From an uncultured Saprospirales bacterium (lineage in GTDB: Bacteria > Bacteroidota > Bacteroidia > Chitinophagales > Saprospiraceae): a stretch of DNA of 24,064 nucleotides. Positions 8,280-16,301 of the stretch are shown one piece after another. Positions within the stretch are counted from its first letter, which is position 1. Every line of letters begins with the position of its first letter. Made by a program: the position numbers and the translations under genes. Below the pieces are notes generated by a model. It was not told the origin of the DNA and did no database searches. It saw only the letters and a list, made by a program, of their open reading frames with translations. Location: assembly GCA_937926355.1 (NCBI GenBank), contig CALAZP010000219.1:1-24064 (forward strand), in the 5' to 3' direction.

Positions 8280-9417
8280 AGTCACGAAAGAAACTGCGGA
8301 TAAAATAGGAGAAATCATAAAAAATGGGTTTAGTAGCTTCTATAAAAAAGTCTTGAGATTTGGGATTGGGCAATTCGTAATCTTTCATGATTCTTTTTTT
8401 ATCTTCTTCAGTGAGTGCTCGTTCATCACCGCTGAAATACCCCCAATAATCTACCCACATAAAAGAGCCAGGGAATCTTTTTTGAGAGAGGGTGGTGCTA
8501 GAGTAGTTATCGATTACAAGTACTTCCAAGACCGCTTCTGAAAAGACACTTTTTTCAAATCGTTTAACGGTAGCCTTTACTTTTCCAAATACTTCTTTTT
8601 CAACAGTATTACCTTCTTCCTGAACTTCTACTGTACCTACAATAACGCTATCTCTAATTCTTTCTACCTCTTTTTGGCTAAAATTAGTAGCCCCGATAAC
8701 CATTTCTTCAAACCTTAGTGATAGAGTATGGTCTGCATCTGGATAGTTCGGTTCAAACTTTATAAATTCACTTTCCACTTCATCTTTCAGATACTCTACT
8801 ACTTGATTATAGAAAAATATCACGTCCAACTCTAAAGATCCTACTGGTGGAACCAAGGGGGCGATATTAATAATTAAAATGGAACGTTCTAAAGCTTCTA
8901 ACTTTTTTGCTTCCACATCGCGAAATTGCGGATAGAAAAATTCAGCCCGTTCAAAATGTTTATAGGCTTCTAAAGCAGCTTGCCTATCTTTTTTCGATGT
9001 TTTTGAAAGCAAATCACTTCCTAATTGATATCGAACTTCTGCTGATTTTATTTTGGCTTTCTCCAGCTCTGAGGAATAATATACCGGATTGCTTACTAGA
9101 TCCAATGCCGCTGGCGTTTTTTGAATTTTATTGTACAGTTTGTTGCCAGACATATATAAATCGTGCAGGGTCTCCCATTTGAAAATTTCGCTAGAAGGGG
9201 TGATGTTATTGACCTTGTTATTGAGATAAGTTAAAAATCTTGGATAAGCTTCTTGGAAGGTTTCCAAAGCTTTGGTGTTGTTGGGATTTTGTTGAAGTCT
9301 CTCTAATGATGAATTAACGGCCTCATAGTAATCTCCTCTAGTAAGGGCTGCCTTGCCCGATGAACAACCATAAGCAATCAGTGCTATAACTAAAACAGTG
9401 AAATGAGAAACTTTCAT
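8269..9417 (-). CDS. Lipoprotein of unknown function
   Basis: A 382-residue predicted lipoprotein: the N-terminus MKVSHFTVLVIALIAYGC ends in a lipobox with Cys18. Residues about 24-60 (GDYYEAVNSSLERLQQNPNNTKALETF) look like a TPR-type helical hairpin, and about 125-170 form another helical stretch (RQAALEAYKHFERAEFFYPQF). The C-terminal half looks like mixed alpha/beta. I do not recognise a named family. It runs convergently into the SWIM-like gene, overlapping it by 11 bases at the 3' ends, and is divergent from the acyl-CoA dehydrogenase gene, with which it shares a 149-base upstream region containing two inverted repeats. Confidence 0.8.
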   Translation of the reverse strand: MKVSHFTVLVIALIAYGCSSGKAALTRGDYYEAVNSSLERLQQNPNNTKALETFQEAYPRFLTYLNNKVNNITPSSEIFKWETLHDLYMSGNKLYNKIQKTPAALDLVSNPVYYSSELEKAKIKSAEVRYQLGSDLLSKTSKKDRQAALEAYKHFERAEFFYPQFRDVEAKKLEALERSILIINIAPLVPPVGSLELDVIFFYNQVVEYLKDEVESEFIKFEPNYPDADHTLSLRFEEMVIGATNFSQKEVERIRDSVIVGTVEVQEEGNTVEKEVFGKVKATVKRFEKSVFSEAVLEVLVIDNYSSTTLSQKRFPGSFMWVDYWGYFSGDERALTEEDKKRIMKDYELPNPKSQDFFIEATKPIFYDFSYFIRSFFRDFNP

Positions 9418-9469
9418 GATTTTGTTGTTAAATATATATTTTTTTGAAAATAAAATTTGGATGATTTTC

Positions 9470-9483
9470 AGCGAAAATTCGCA
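9470..9483. promoter_or_regulatory. Inverted repeat, upstream operator-like copy
   Basis: AGCGAAAATTCGCA: arms GCGAA/TTCGC around a 2-base AA spacer. It differs from the second copy at 9533-9546 only in the last base. It lies in the divergent region, 53 bp from the lipoprotein start and 97 bp from the acyl-CoA dehydrogenase start. Confidence 0.6.
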
Positions 9484-9505
9484 AAAATATTGGTTTTATT
9501 GTTCG

Positions 9506-9532
9506 TTTGCTTTTGTTTTTAGTTTATATTTA
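9506..9532 (+). promoter_or_regulatory. Possible acyl-CoA dehydrogenase promoter
   Basis: TATATTTA at 9525-9532 matches 7 of 8 positions of the Bacteroidota -7 element TAnnTTTG. Upstream candidates for the -33 element are TTTG at 9506-9509 (15-base spacer, short) and TTG at 9499-9501 (23-base spacer). The second inverted repeat begins immediately after this -7 candidate, where a repressor could block initiation. Confidence 0.35.
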
Positions 9533-9546
9533 AGCGAAAATTCGCT
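9533..9546. promoter_or_regulatory. Inverted repeat, promoter-proximal operator-like copy
   Basis: AGCGAAAATTCGCT: perfect 6-bp arms AGCGAA/TTCGCT with AA spacer. It starts exactly 63 bp after the first copy (six helical turns at 10.5 bp), placing both on the same DNA face. It lies 20 bp before the acyl-CoA dehydrogenase ATG, so a bound dimer would probably repress that gene. Confidence 0.65.
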
Positions 9547-9566
9547 AAACTTAAAAATGTCTCATT

Positions 9567-11366
9567 ATGGAAGCGGTAACTAGTCCAAAAAATGAATTAA
9601 AAGGTGGATCATTTATTATTGAGGAAACTAAGCCAAAACATGTTTTTGTTCCTGAATTATTTAGTGAGGAACAGAAAATGATACGGGAGACTTTAAGGGA
9701 TTTTGTAGAGAAGCAAGTTTATCCTTATGTGGATGATATTGAAAAGCAAAAGGAAGGGGTTGTTCCAGGATTATTAGAACAATTAGGAGAATTGGGAATG
9801 TTAGGGGCGGACATGCCTGAGGGATATGGGGGAATGGAATTAGATACTATTACCAATTCTTTGATAACAGAAACTTTAGGTCCTTCTGGTAGTTTTTCTG
9901 TGGCCTATTCGGCTCATGTGGGGATTGGTATGTTACCTATTTTATATTATGGAAGTGAAGAACAGAAGGAAAAATACCTCCCAGGATTAATTAGTGGTAA
10001 ACTGAAAGCTTCCTATTGTTTGACGGAACCCGGTTCAGGCTCTGATGCTCTATCAGCAAGGACTACTGCAGTTTTGTCTGAAGATGGTAAGCATTACCTA
10101 TTGAATGGGCAAAAGATGTGGATTACCAATTCTGGATTTGCGGATGTATTTATCGTATTTGCTAAGATTGATGGACATGATTTCACCTGCTTTATAGTAG
10201 AAAAAGGATCGGATGGCCTTAGTTTAGGAGCGGAAGAAGATAAAATGGGTATCAAAGGCTCTTCTACGCGGCAGGTTTTTTTCGAAAATGTTGCAGTGCC
10301 CTGTGGTAATGTATTAGGTGAAGTGGGTAAAGGCCACCATATCGCTTTTAACGTTTTAAATATTGGTAGATTAAAATTAGGACTAGGAACTATGGGTGGA
10401 GCAAAATCCTGTATTACCTCTTCTATAAGATATGCCAATGAAAGGATACAATTTGGTCAACCCATCAGTAATTTTGGCGCCATTCAACATAAGTTGGCGG
10501 AACAAGCTATCCAAACTTTTGCTTTGGAGAGTGCCTTGTATAGAACTGCTGGAATGATTGAAGAGCGAAAGAAAGTTGCAGAGGAAGAAGGAAACAGTTT
10601 TGCCACCTCCAAATTAATTGCGGCTGAGGAGTTTGCTATAGAATGTGCGATGTTGAAAGTAGCTGGATCAGAGGTATTAGATTATGTGGTTGACGAAATG
10701 GTTCAGATTCATGGTGGAATGGGATATTCCGAGGAAGGGGTAGCTGCAAGGGCATACAGGGATGCTAGAATAAATAGGATTTTTGAAGGCACGAATGAAA
10801 TTAATAGATTGTTGACCGTGGACATGCTTTTAAAAAGAGCCATGAAGGGACATATTGATATAGTAGGTCCAGCGTGGGCAGTTCAAAAGGAATTAGCAGC
10901 TATGCCCTCTTTGGAACAGGTAGATGGAGAATTCGGATTGGAGCAAAAAGCAATTAAAGATTTCAAAAAGATTATTTTAATGGTAGCAGGTGGAGCTGCA
11001 AAAAAGCAGATGGATGGAGAATTAGACCTGAGAAAAGAACAGGAGATTATTATGTTGGTGGCAGATATGATGATTGAAACTTTCCTTGCTGAATCTTTTT
11101 TATTGAGAGCAATGCGTTTGAAGGAAAACAAAATGGATGAGTGGAATGAGGAATTACATCAGATGCTTAAAGTATATGTTCATCAGACCAATCAAAATCT
11201 TCAGAATTACGCTTCCAATGCTATTGCGGCATTTACCGAAGGTGATTTACAAAGGACTTTTTTAATGGGGCTTAAAAGATATTCCAAATATCCAGTGGTT
11301 AATGTGGTGGCTTGTAGAAGGAATATTGCAAAAAAATTAATTGATGCCAACCAATACTGTTATTAG
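9567..11366 (+). CDS. Acyl-CoA dehydrogenase with C-terminal extension
   Basis: FAD-dependent enzyme catalysing the first step of fatty-acid beta-oxidation, 599 residues. The usual three-domain core spans about residues 30-425: CLTEPGSGSD (151-160) and KMWITNSGFAD (183-193) are the family signature regions binding FAD and substrate, and Glu407 in FEGTNEINRLL is the expected catalytic base. A further C-terminal helical domain of about 170 residues makes it longer than short- and medium-chain enzymes (about 380) and closer to the VLCAD/ACAD9 type, suggesting long-chain substrates (inference). The next genes are not beta-oxidation genes, so it stands alone here. Two near-identical inverted repeats upstream suggest control by a dedicated repressor, plausibly acyl-CoA responsive. 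Confidence 0.93.
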   Translation: MEAVTSPKNELKGGSFIIEETKPKHVFVPELFSEEQKMIRETLRDFVEKQVYPYVDDIEKQKEGVVPGLLEQLGELGMLGADMPEGYGGMELDTITNSLITETLGPSGSFSVAYSAHVGIGMLPILYYGSEEQKEKYLPGLISGKLKASYCLTEPGSGSDALSARTTAVLSEDGKHYLLNGQKMWITNSGFADVFIVFAKIDGHDFTCFIVEKGSDGLSLGAEEDKMGIKGSSTRQVFFENVAVPCGNVLGEVGKGHHIAFNVLNIGRLKLGLGTMGGAKSCITSSIRYANERIQFGQPISNFGAIQHKLAEQAIQTFALESALYRTAGMIEERKKVAEEEGNSFATSKLIAAEEFAIECAMLKVAGSEVLDYVVDEMVQIHGGMGYSEEGVAARAYRDARINRIFEGTNEINRLLTVDMLLKRAMKGHIDIVGPAWAVQKELAAMPSLEQVDGEFGLEQKAIKDFKKIILMVAGGAAKKQMDGELDLRKEQEIIMLVADMMIETFLAESFLLRAMRLKENKMDEWNEELHQMLKVYVHQTNQNLQNYASNAIAAFTEGDLQRTFLMGLKRYSKYPVVNVVACRRNIAKKLIDANQYCY

Positions 11367-11395
11367 TCGTTACTCTTGATACAAGAGAAAAAGTA

Positions 11396-11830
11396 ATGGT
11401 TAAACTATTTATTTTGGTTTTAGGTCTTCCAATAGTTGCATCAAGTCAAGCTTCCTTATCTTTGAAATTAAGTAATTATAAAGGAGAATCTAGTTGTATA
11501 GGGGTAGCATTATATAGCGAAGAAGACTTCTTAATAGAGGAGAAGGCTTTGTTAACCGATTATTTTTGTAACAATGGTGATGCTAATAATCGATGGTACA
11601 CCATTGGTGGTTCAATCCCTACTGGGAGTTATGCACTTGCTGTATTTGAGGACATAAATAAGAACAAGAAATTAGATAAAAATCTTACTGGTATCCCTAT
11701 TGAGCCGTATGTATTTTCTAATAATGCTGGTTCTAAATGGAGGAAACCCATTTTTCAAGATGCCTCATTCGAACTTACTTCTGGAAATAAGGAATTGTTT
11801 TTAGAGCTAAAGTATTGGAAGGAATACTAA
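11396..11830 (+). CDS. DUF2141 family secreted protein
   Basis: A 144-residue secreted protein. The N-terminus MVKLFILVLGLPIVASSQA is a signal peptide cleaved near residue 18. The mature part carries the DUF2141 pattern: SSCIGVALYSEEDFL, then GSYALAVFEDINKNKKLDKN, then GIPIEPYVFSNNAG. The DINKNKKLD stretch looks like a calcium-binding type loop. The function of the family is unknown. It starts 29 bases after the acyl-CoA dehydrogenase stop and is probably read through from it. Two Cys residues (in SSC and FCN) could form a disulfide after export (inference). Confidence 0.85.
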   Translation: MVKLFILVLGLPIVASSQASLSLKLSNYKGESSCIGVALYSEEDFLIEEKALLTDYFCNNGDANNRWYTIGGSIPTGSYALAVFEDINKNKKLDKNLTGIPIEPYVFSNNAGSKWRKPIFQDASFELTSGNKELFLELKYWKEY

Positions 11831-11917
11831 TCTACTAAATCGATAGTTTAGGTTACTTTGAACTTCAAAAAACTTTGGGGTTTCTTATTTGTATTATCTA
11901 TCTAAAGTTTAGTTTTT

Positions 11918-12703
11918 ATGTCCTTTATTTTTGAAAAAGATGTCTTAGCTATAAGCCATCAAATCCCTGTTTTAGTAGATTTTTGGGCTCCTTGGTGTGG
12001 TCCATGTCGGGTTTTAGGACCAGTGCTAGAAGAGTTAGAGAAGGAATCTAATGGAAAATGGAAATTGGTTAAAATAAATACTGAAGAGCATCAAAATTTA
12101 GCAGCAACCTATAAAATACAAAGTATTCCAAACGTTAAACTTTTTTATCGGGGGGAGGTAATTGATGAATTTATGGGTGCTATGTCCAAATCAGCCGTTG
12201 AAAACTGGCTATCAGAGCATTTACCCAGTGAAGATAAACAGCAATTAGAAGAATTAATCAATTCAATAGATCCTTCTAATGCGACAGGCGATAGATTAGA
12301 TCGTTTAATTGAATTCTGTTCATCCCACCCTGAAATGGAACAAGCTTTAGTAATGGCAGGTAAGTTTTTGAGTTATCAGGATCCAGAGCGGGCTATTACC
12401 TTAGTTAGCGCTATTAAAATGGAAAGTAAATATTTTCAAATTGCTGAAGACATTAATACAGTTTCAAAATGGATAATGAATTTTAAGGAGGATTCCGAAA
12501 ATCCAATACATAAGGCAGCATTTCTTCTAAAGAATTTTTATTTTAGAGATTCTCTGGAGTTGTTAGTGGACTCCCTTATACAGGCTGATGAAATAAATAA
12601 CGAAGTAATAAGAAAACTAGGAATAGCCTTATTTAGGTTGTTTGGTTACTATTTTGATTGGAGTAAACCACTAAGAAAAAAATTTGATATGTATTTATCC
12701 TAA
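11918..12703 (+). CDS. Thioredoxin-domain protein with helical C-terminus (YbbN/CnoX-like)
   Basis: A 261-residue cytoplasmic protein with no signal peptide. Residues 1-105 are a thioredoxin fold with an intact active site WCGPC (26-30) and the cis-proline loop SIPNVKLFYRG (Pro71). The remaining 155 residues are helical and TPR-like (for example HPEMEQALVMAGKFLSYQDPERAI), as in the YbbN/CnoX co-chaperone class, where the redox domain is joined to TPRs that hold client proteins for GroEL. Unlike E. coli CnoX, which has SxxC, the two cysteines are intact, so it could be redox-active. The LytTR regulator starts 16 bases downstream and is probably co-transcribed. Confidence 0.85.
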   Translation: MSFIFEKDVLAISHQIPVLVDFWAPWCGPCRVLGPVLEELEKESNGKWKLVKINTEEHQNLAATYKIQSIPNVKLFYRGEVIDEFMGAMSKSAVENWLSEHLPSEDKQQLEELINSIDPSNATGDRLDRLIEFCSSHPEMEQALVMAGKFLSYQDPERAITLVSAIKMESKYFQIAEDINTVSKWIMNFKEDSENPIHKAAFLLKNFYFRDSLELLVDSLIQADEINNEVIRKLGIALFRLFGYYFDWSKPLRKKFDMYLS

Positions 12704-12719
12704 ATAAATACTGGAAGGT

Positions 12720-13460
12720 ATGGTGAACAAGCAGTACTATAGTGAGACTTATTTAAGAGCGTTTTACGATGAAAAGGGCTATGTATATGCTGGGTGGTTA
12801 GGATATTTAACCATTGAGCAAATTAAAAACGGGTGTGAATTGGTTTTATCAATTGTTCAAAATAGCAGGTGCTCATTGATGATAGTGGATCACAGATTGA
12901 TGAGTGGGACATGGTCTCAGTCTCTTAAGTGGCTGGATTCTAACTTTATGCCTCGGTTGATAGAGGCCGGGGTTAAAAAAATTGGATTTATCTATTCCAA
13001 AGACCCTGCCACCCAGTATTCGTTAAATAGGTTTTTGGAATTAAATGACAAATATCAGGCACAGGTGTTTTCGGACCAAAAAACAGCTGAGAGTTGGCTC
13101 TTGGGAATTAATCAGCCTAGTATAAATACCTCTACGTTAACCTTAAAAGCAGGAGAGAGGCATCATATTATTCCTTTTGAAGAAATCGATTATATTACCT
13201 CTAATGAAGGGGTTTCTCAAATTCACTTTGATGGGGAATTGCTGACTACTAACTATACCCTTTCTGAATTAATTGATATACTTCCTAAAGATCAATTCAT
13301 TAAAATTCATAGAAGTTTTGTAGTCAACAGTAAGGAAATTAGTAATATTCATCTTCAATCAAGAGGAAAATACACTCTTTATTTAAAACGTATCCCTAGA
13401 ATTGCCATTCCAATAAGTCGGAGTAATATCCATTCATTAAAGGAAAAATTTGGTATTTAA
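12720..13460 (+). CDS. LytTR transcription regulator with STAS/SpoIIAA-like N-terminal domain
   Basis: A 246-residue DNA-binding regulator. Residues about 145-243 are a LytTR domain: GERHHIIPFEEIDYITSNEG, then QFIKIHRSFVVNSKEI, then RIAIPISRSNIHSLKEKF. Residues 1-130 are not a receiver domain, having no phosphoacceptor pattern. They look like a STAS/SpoIIAA-like alpha/beta domain (YLRAFYDEKGYVYAGWLGYLT, CSLMIVDHRLMSGTW, VKKIGFIYSKDPATQYS), assigned from overall pattern only. A clear AGGT stretch lies just before the ATG (GGAAGGTATG). It therefore appears to be a LytTR regulator controlled by something other than direct histidine-kinase phosphorylation. It follows the thioredoxin-domain gene closely. 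Confidence 0.85.
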   Translation: MVNKQYYSETYLRAFYDEKGYVYAGWLGYLTIEQIKNGCELVLSIVQNSRCSLMIVDHRLMSGTWSQSLKWLDSNFMPRLIEAGVKKIGFIYSKDPATQYSLNRFLELNDKYQAQVFSDQKTAESWLLGINQPSINTSTLTLKAGERHHIIPFEEIDYITSNEGVSQIHFDGELLTTNYTLSELIDILPKDQFIKIHRSFVVNSKEISNIHLQSRGKYTLYLKRIPRIAIPISRSNIHSLKEKFGI

Positions 13461-13513
13461 GCCAAAAAGGTAACCAATCGCTGCAATAAAATTACCGATT
13501 AGATTTCAAAGAT

Positions 13514-13576
13514 ATGAGGGTCAAGAAAACTGTTGTTTATTTACATGACTTCAAAAATCCAAAGCAACGTAGGTAA
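13514..13576 (+). CDS. Possible 20-residue peptide
   Basis: A small open frame, MRVKKTVVYLHDFKNPKQRR, in the 146-base gap after the LytTR gene. Its stop codon lies on the edge of a strong terminator hairpin (13575-13608), so it would be the last thing translated on a transcript. It is basic and shows no signal peptide. I recognise no family, and there is no clear ribosome binding site. The stretch could equally be the 3' untranslated region of the LytTR transcript or a small RNA. Confidence 0.2.
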   Translation: MRVKKTVVYLHDFKNPKQRR

Positions 13577-13608
13577 GCCTCAACACATAAACGGTTGGGG
13601 CTTTTTTT
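13575..13608 (+). terminator. Rho-independent terminator
   Basis: Stem AAGCCTCAAC (13575-13584) pairs with GTTGGGGCTT (13594-13603), 10 bp with one G-U pair and a 9-base loop, followed by T5 (13604-13608; the stem and tail together give T7). It ends plus-strand transcription from the thioredoxin/LytTR pair. On the minus strand the stem follows the response-regulator stop directly but has no U tract, so termination there is less certain. Confidence 0.85.
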
Positions 13609-14647
13609 AGGAAGGCATTTCCTTTAAACCCTCCAAATCAGTTATGGTTATAAGACTATTTTTTATGGAGATATAACCGTCGTCTTTAAACTCTGTCAGC
13701 ATTCTAATCACACTTTCTTTTGCTGTTCCAACAATTCTTGCTAAATCATCTCGAAGAATGTGAATAGCCTCCCCCTCTTTGTGATGTAAAAGTAATAGGG
13801 CATCTGCAACCCTTTTTCTAACCGAGTTATATGCCAAATTAAGTAATTGTTCTTCTTTCTCCACCACGTCATTGGCAATCATTTTTATTATTTGTGCTGC
13901 TACGTCCCTATCCTGGCTTATTAATAAGGTGAAATCTTCTTTTGGGATCAAGCTTATGGAAGTATCTTCCAAAGCGGAAGCAGAGGATTGATGGTTTTGT
14001 TGTTTAAGAATATCAATATGTCCAACAAACTCGCCCTCTTCTATAATCTGAAGAATATATTCTTTTCCGTCTTCATTAGTTTTAAATAGTTTCAATTTGC
14101 CCCTATTTACGAAATATAAAAATCTAGGGAAGTCGCCTTCTTTGAATAACAAGTCCTTTTTTTTAAGGTGTCTTGATTTTTTTTCTTTTGATAGGCCGTT
14201 AAGAGTTTCTAATCCTCTTACCTCATCAATAAAAGATTTCAACCCATTTTCAGTTTTGTCAAATTTTTCTTTTAGTGTGGCGGTTTTATTCAATCGGGTA
14301 TTAATTACTTCTAGCAATTCATCCTTATAAAATGGCTTCGTAATATAATCGTCTGCTCCGAGGTTCATTCCCCTTCTCAAGTCTGTTTTTTCGGCCTTGG
14401 CCGTCAAAAAAATAAAAGGAATAGAAGTTGTTTCACTTTTTTTACTCAAAATATTTAACACCCCAAAACCATCTAATTTGGGCATCATGACATCGCATAT
14501 AATTAAATCTGGTTTTTCAGAGAATGCAAGTTCCACTCCTTTTTTTCCATCTTCTGCAGTGGATACTGTATATCCAGAAAGTTCCAGAATCTCAGATAGA
14601 TTTTCTCTAACTTCTAGGTTGTCTTCAATTACTAAAATTTTTTTCAT
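13607..14647 (-). CDS. Response regulator: receiver domain fused to CRP/FNR-type domain
   Basis: A 346-residue two-component regulator. Residues 1-120 are a receiver domain with acidic pocket E8-D9, phosphoacceptor Asp52 (ICDVMMP), Thr82 and Lys104 (TKPF). Residues about 150-245 are a cyclic-nucleotide-binding fold (LLFKEGDFPRFLYFVNRGKLKLF, GEFVGHIDIL), and about 268-335 a CRP-type winged helix with recognition helix GTAKESVIRMLTEF. The Arg that binds the cAMP phosphate in CRP is not evident in the QSSASALEDTS segment, and there is no FNR-type cysteine cluster (only Cys51). Phosphorylation is therefore the likely input. The gene lies 15 bases after the histidine kinase stop, forming an operon pair. 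The domain order combines what FixJ and FixK do as two proteins. Confidence 0.93.
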   Translation of the reverse strand: MKKILVIEDNLEVRENLSEILELSGYTVSTAEDGKKGVELAFSEKPDLIICDVMMPKLDGFGVLNILSKKSETTSIPFIFLTAKAEKTDLRRGMNLGADDYITKPFYKDELLEVINTRLNKTATLKEKFDKTENGLKSFIDEVRGLETLNGLSKEKKSRHLKKKDLLFKEGDFPRFLYFVNRGKLKLFKTNEDGKEYILQIIEEGEFVGHIDILKQQNHQSSASALEDTSISLIPKEDFTLLISQDRDVAAQIIKMIANDVVEKEEQLLNLAYNSVRKRVADALLLLHHKEGEAIHILRDDLARIVGTAKESVIRMLTEFKDDGYISIKNSLITITDLEGLKEMPS

Positions 14648-14662
14648 ACAATCTGTACTTAA

Positions 14663-16294
14663 CTATTTCAATGAAGGAATACTAAAGTAAAAGGTTGAAC
14701 CTTTGTTTTCTTGACTTTCAAAGTGAATGGTTCCTTTCAAAATTTCAATATAACGCTTGACAATATTAAGGCCAAGCCCAGTTCCTTGAATATTTTCAGC
14801 ATTATGCGCTCTAAAAAATCTAGTAAATAGGTAACCTTGTTCTTCAATTGGAATTCCAATCCCATTATCTTTTATTGAAACGTCCAGTTTGTTTTTATTT
14901 GACGTAACCTTAATTTGAATTTCGCTATCCACAGGAGAATACTTGATAGCATTAGAAACCAAATTAAATAGGATATTTTTGAGGATTCCTTTGTCTGTTT
15001 GAAAAACATGATTCATCAGTTCATCTTGATTGAAAGTTATTTGTTGACCTGATTTTAAAAGACTTTTAATTTCATCTAATACCTGAGAAATAAAGTCAAT
15101 AATTTTTATTTCACTTACTTTCAGATCGGTTTGACCTTCTTCTAATTTACTAAGCGATAAAAAATCATTTAAAATTGAAGTTAGGTTGGTTACAGAGGAT
15201 TTTATTCTATTGATATGTTTTTCTCTTTTTTCTTGTTGGTCAGCCTGTCGGTAAGCTTCAATTAAGTCTGCTGAAGATAAGATGGTTGATAGAGGAGTTC
15301 TAAATTCATGGGATGCCATGGATACAAATCTGGACTTGAGTTCATTAAGATCTTTTTCTTTCTTAAAAGCCTTTCTTAAATTATTTTCACCGATTTTCCT
15401 TTCTTTAATCTCATGTTGCAATTGTTTGTTGACATCCAACAGTTGATTTACTGCATCTGCTAATTCTTCAGTTCTTTGGTTAACCCTAACTTCAAGATCT
15501 GCATTCAGGCCTTTAATTTTATTTTCAAATTCCCTTTGCTGGGTAATATCTACTCCACTGCAAATTAAACCGGTTAGTTTATTGGAATGCTCTATTATAG
15601 GAGAAATCCTCCATGATACTACAATGGATTGTCCGGATTTAGCGAGTATTTCATTTTCAAAAAAGTCTAATTCAGAATAGCTTCCATTGGTCAATGCTTT
15701 TTTGAAATATTTGACTTTTTGAGAATCTAACACAAAAAAATCCCACCAATATTTGCCTATTAATTCCTCCTCAGAATAGCCTATGGTCTCCGTTCCTTTT
15801 CGGTTGACTAATTGGATGGCTCCTTTATTATTTAGTACGATGGTAATAGTGTTGGCGAGGTCAAAATACATTTGTGCCTTTTCTTTTTCAGCTCTAAGTG
15901 CTTCCTCTGCCTTTTTTTCCTCCGTCAAATCATGAATAATACCTGTAAATACGATTCTATCGTGTAACTGAGCTTCACTGATACTCAACCTAACAGGGAA
16001 AACAGTACCATCTTTTTTTTTACCCTCAACTTCTCTGCCAATGCCTATAATTTTTTTAATACCCGTATTGAGGTAATTCTTGAGGTATTGATCGTGTTGT
16101 GAAGCATGTTGATTTTCCATCAACATGCTTATGTTTTTGCCTATGAGCTCATGAATTTGATAGTCAAAAAGGGTGCAAGCTGCATCATTAATAAGTTCAA
16201 TTATTCCTTGGTGATTGATGATAATGATACCGTCAGAGGCACTTTTGATTATAGCTTCTAGCTTGCGAGCTTCGTCTTTTTCTCTATAATTCAT
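14663..16294 (-). CDS. PAS-PAS sensor histidine kinase, FixL-like first PAS
   Basis: A 543-residue soluble histidine kinase without membrane segments. PAS1 spans about residues 10-128 and PAS2 about 136-256, followed by a coiled coil (258-318), HisKA with His329 in SMASHEFRTPLS, and HATPase_c with N-box LFNLVSNAIKYSP (442-454), G1 DNGIG (476-480) and GTGLGL (504-509). PAS1 carries the pattern of the FixL heme PAS: SMLMEN, then QHDQYLKNYL with His67 at the proximal heme-ligand position, then IIGIGREVEGKKKDGTVFP with Arg87 at the position of the FixL distal Arg. This suggests heme-based oxygen or gas sensing, but related non-heme PAS domains share parts of the pattern. Partner is the adjacent REC-CRP regulator. 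Confidence 0.92.
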   Translation of the reverse strand: MNYREKDEARKLEAIIKSASDGIIIINHQGIIELINDAACTLFDYQIHELIGKNISMLMENQHASQHDQYLKNYLNTGIKKIIGIGREVEGKKKDGTVFPVRLSISEAQLHDRIVFTGIIHDLTEEKKAEEALRAEKEKAQMYFDLANTITIVLNNKGAIQLVNRKGTETIGYSEEELIGKYWWDFFVLDSQKVKYFKKALTNGSYSELDFFENEILAKSGQSIVVSWRISPIIEHSNKLTGLICSGVDITQQREFENKIKGLNADLEVRVNQRTEELADAVNQLLDVNKQLQHEIKERKIGENNLRKAFKKEKDLNELKSRFVSMASHEFRTPLSTILSSADLIEAYRQADQQEKREKHINRIKSSVTNLTSILNDFLSLSKLEEGQTDLKVSEIKIIDFISQVLDEIKSLLKSGQQITFNQDELMNHVFQTDKGILKNILFNLVSNAIKYSPVDSEIQIKVTSNKNKLDVSIKDNGIGIPIEEQGYLFTRFFRAHNAENIQGTGLGLNIVKRYIEILKGTIHFESQENKGSTFYFSIPSLK

Positions 16295-16301
16295 CAGCTT
16301 T

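Noticed and set aside
8102..8308. 68-codon frame overlapping the end of the SWIM-like gene
   Set aside because: It is in another frame of a longer gene and shows no recognisable protein features.
14097..14330. Plus-strand open frame inside the response regulator gene
   Set aside because: It is antisense to the CRP-like domain and low in complexity; no independent evidence.
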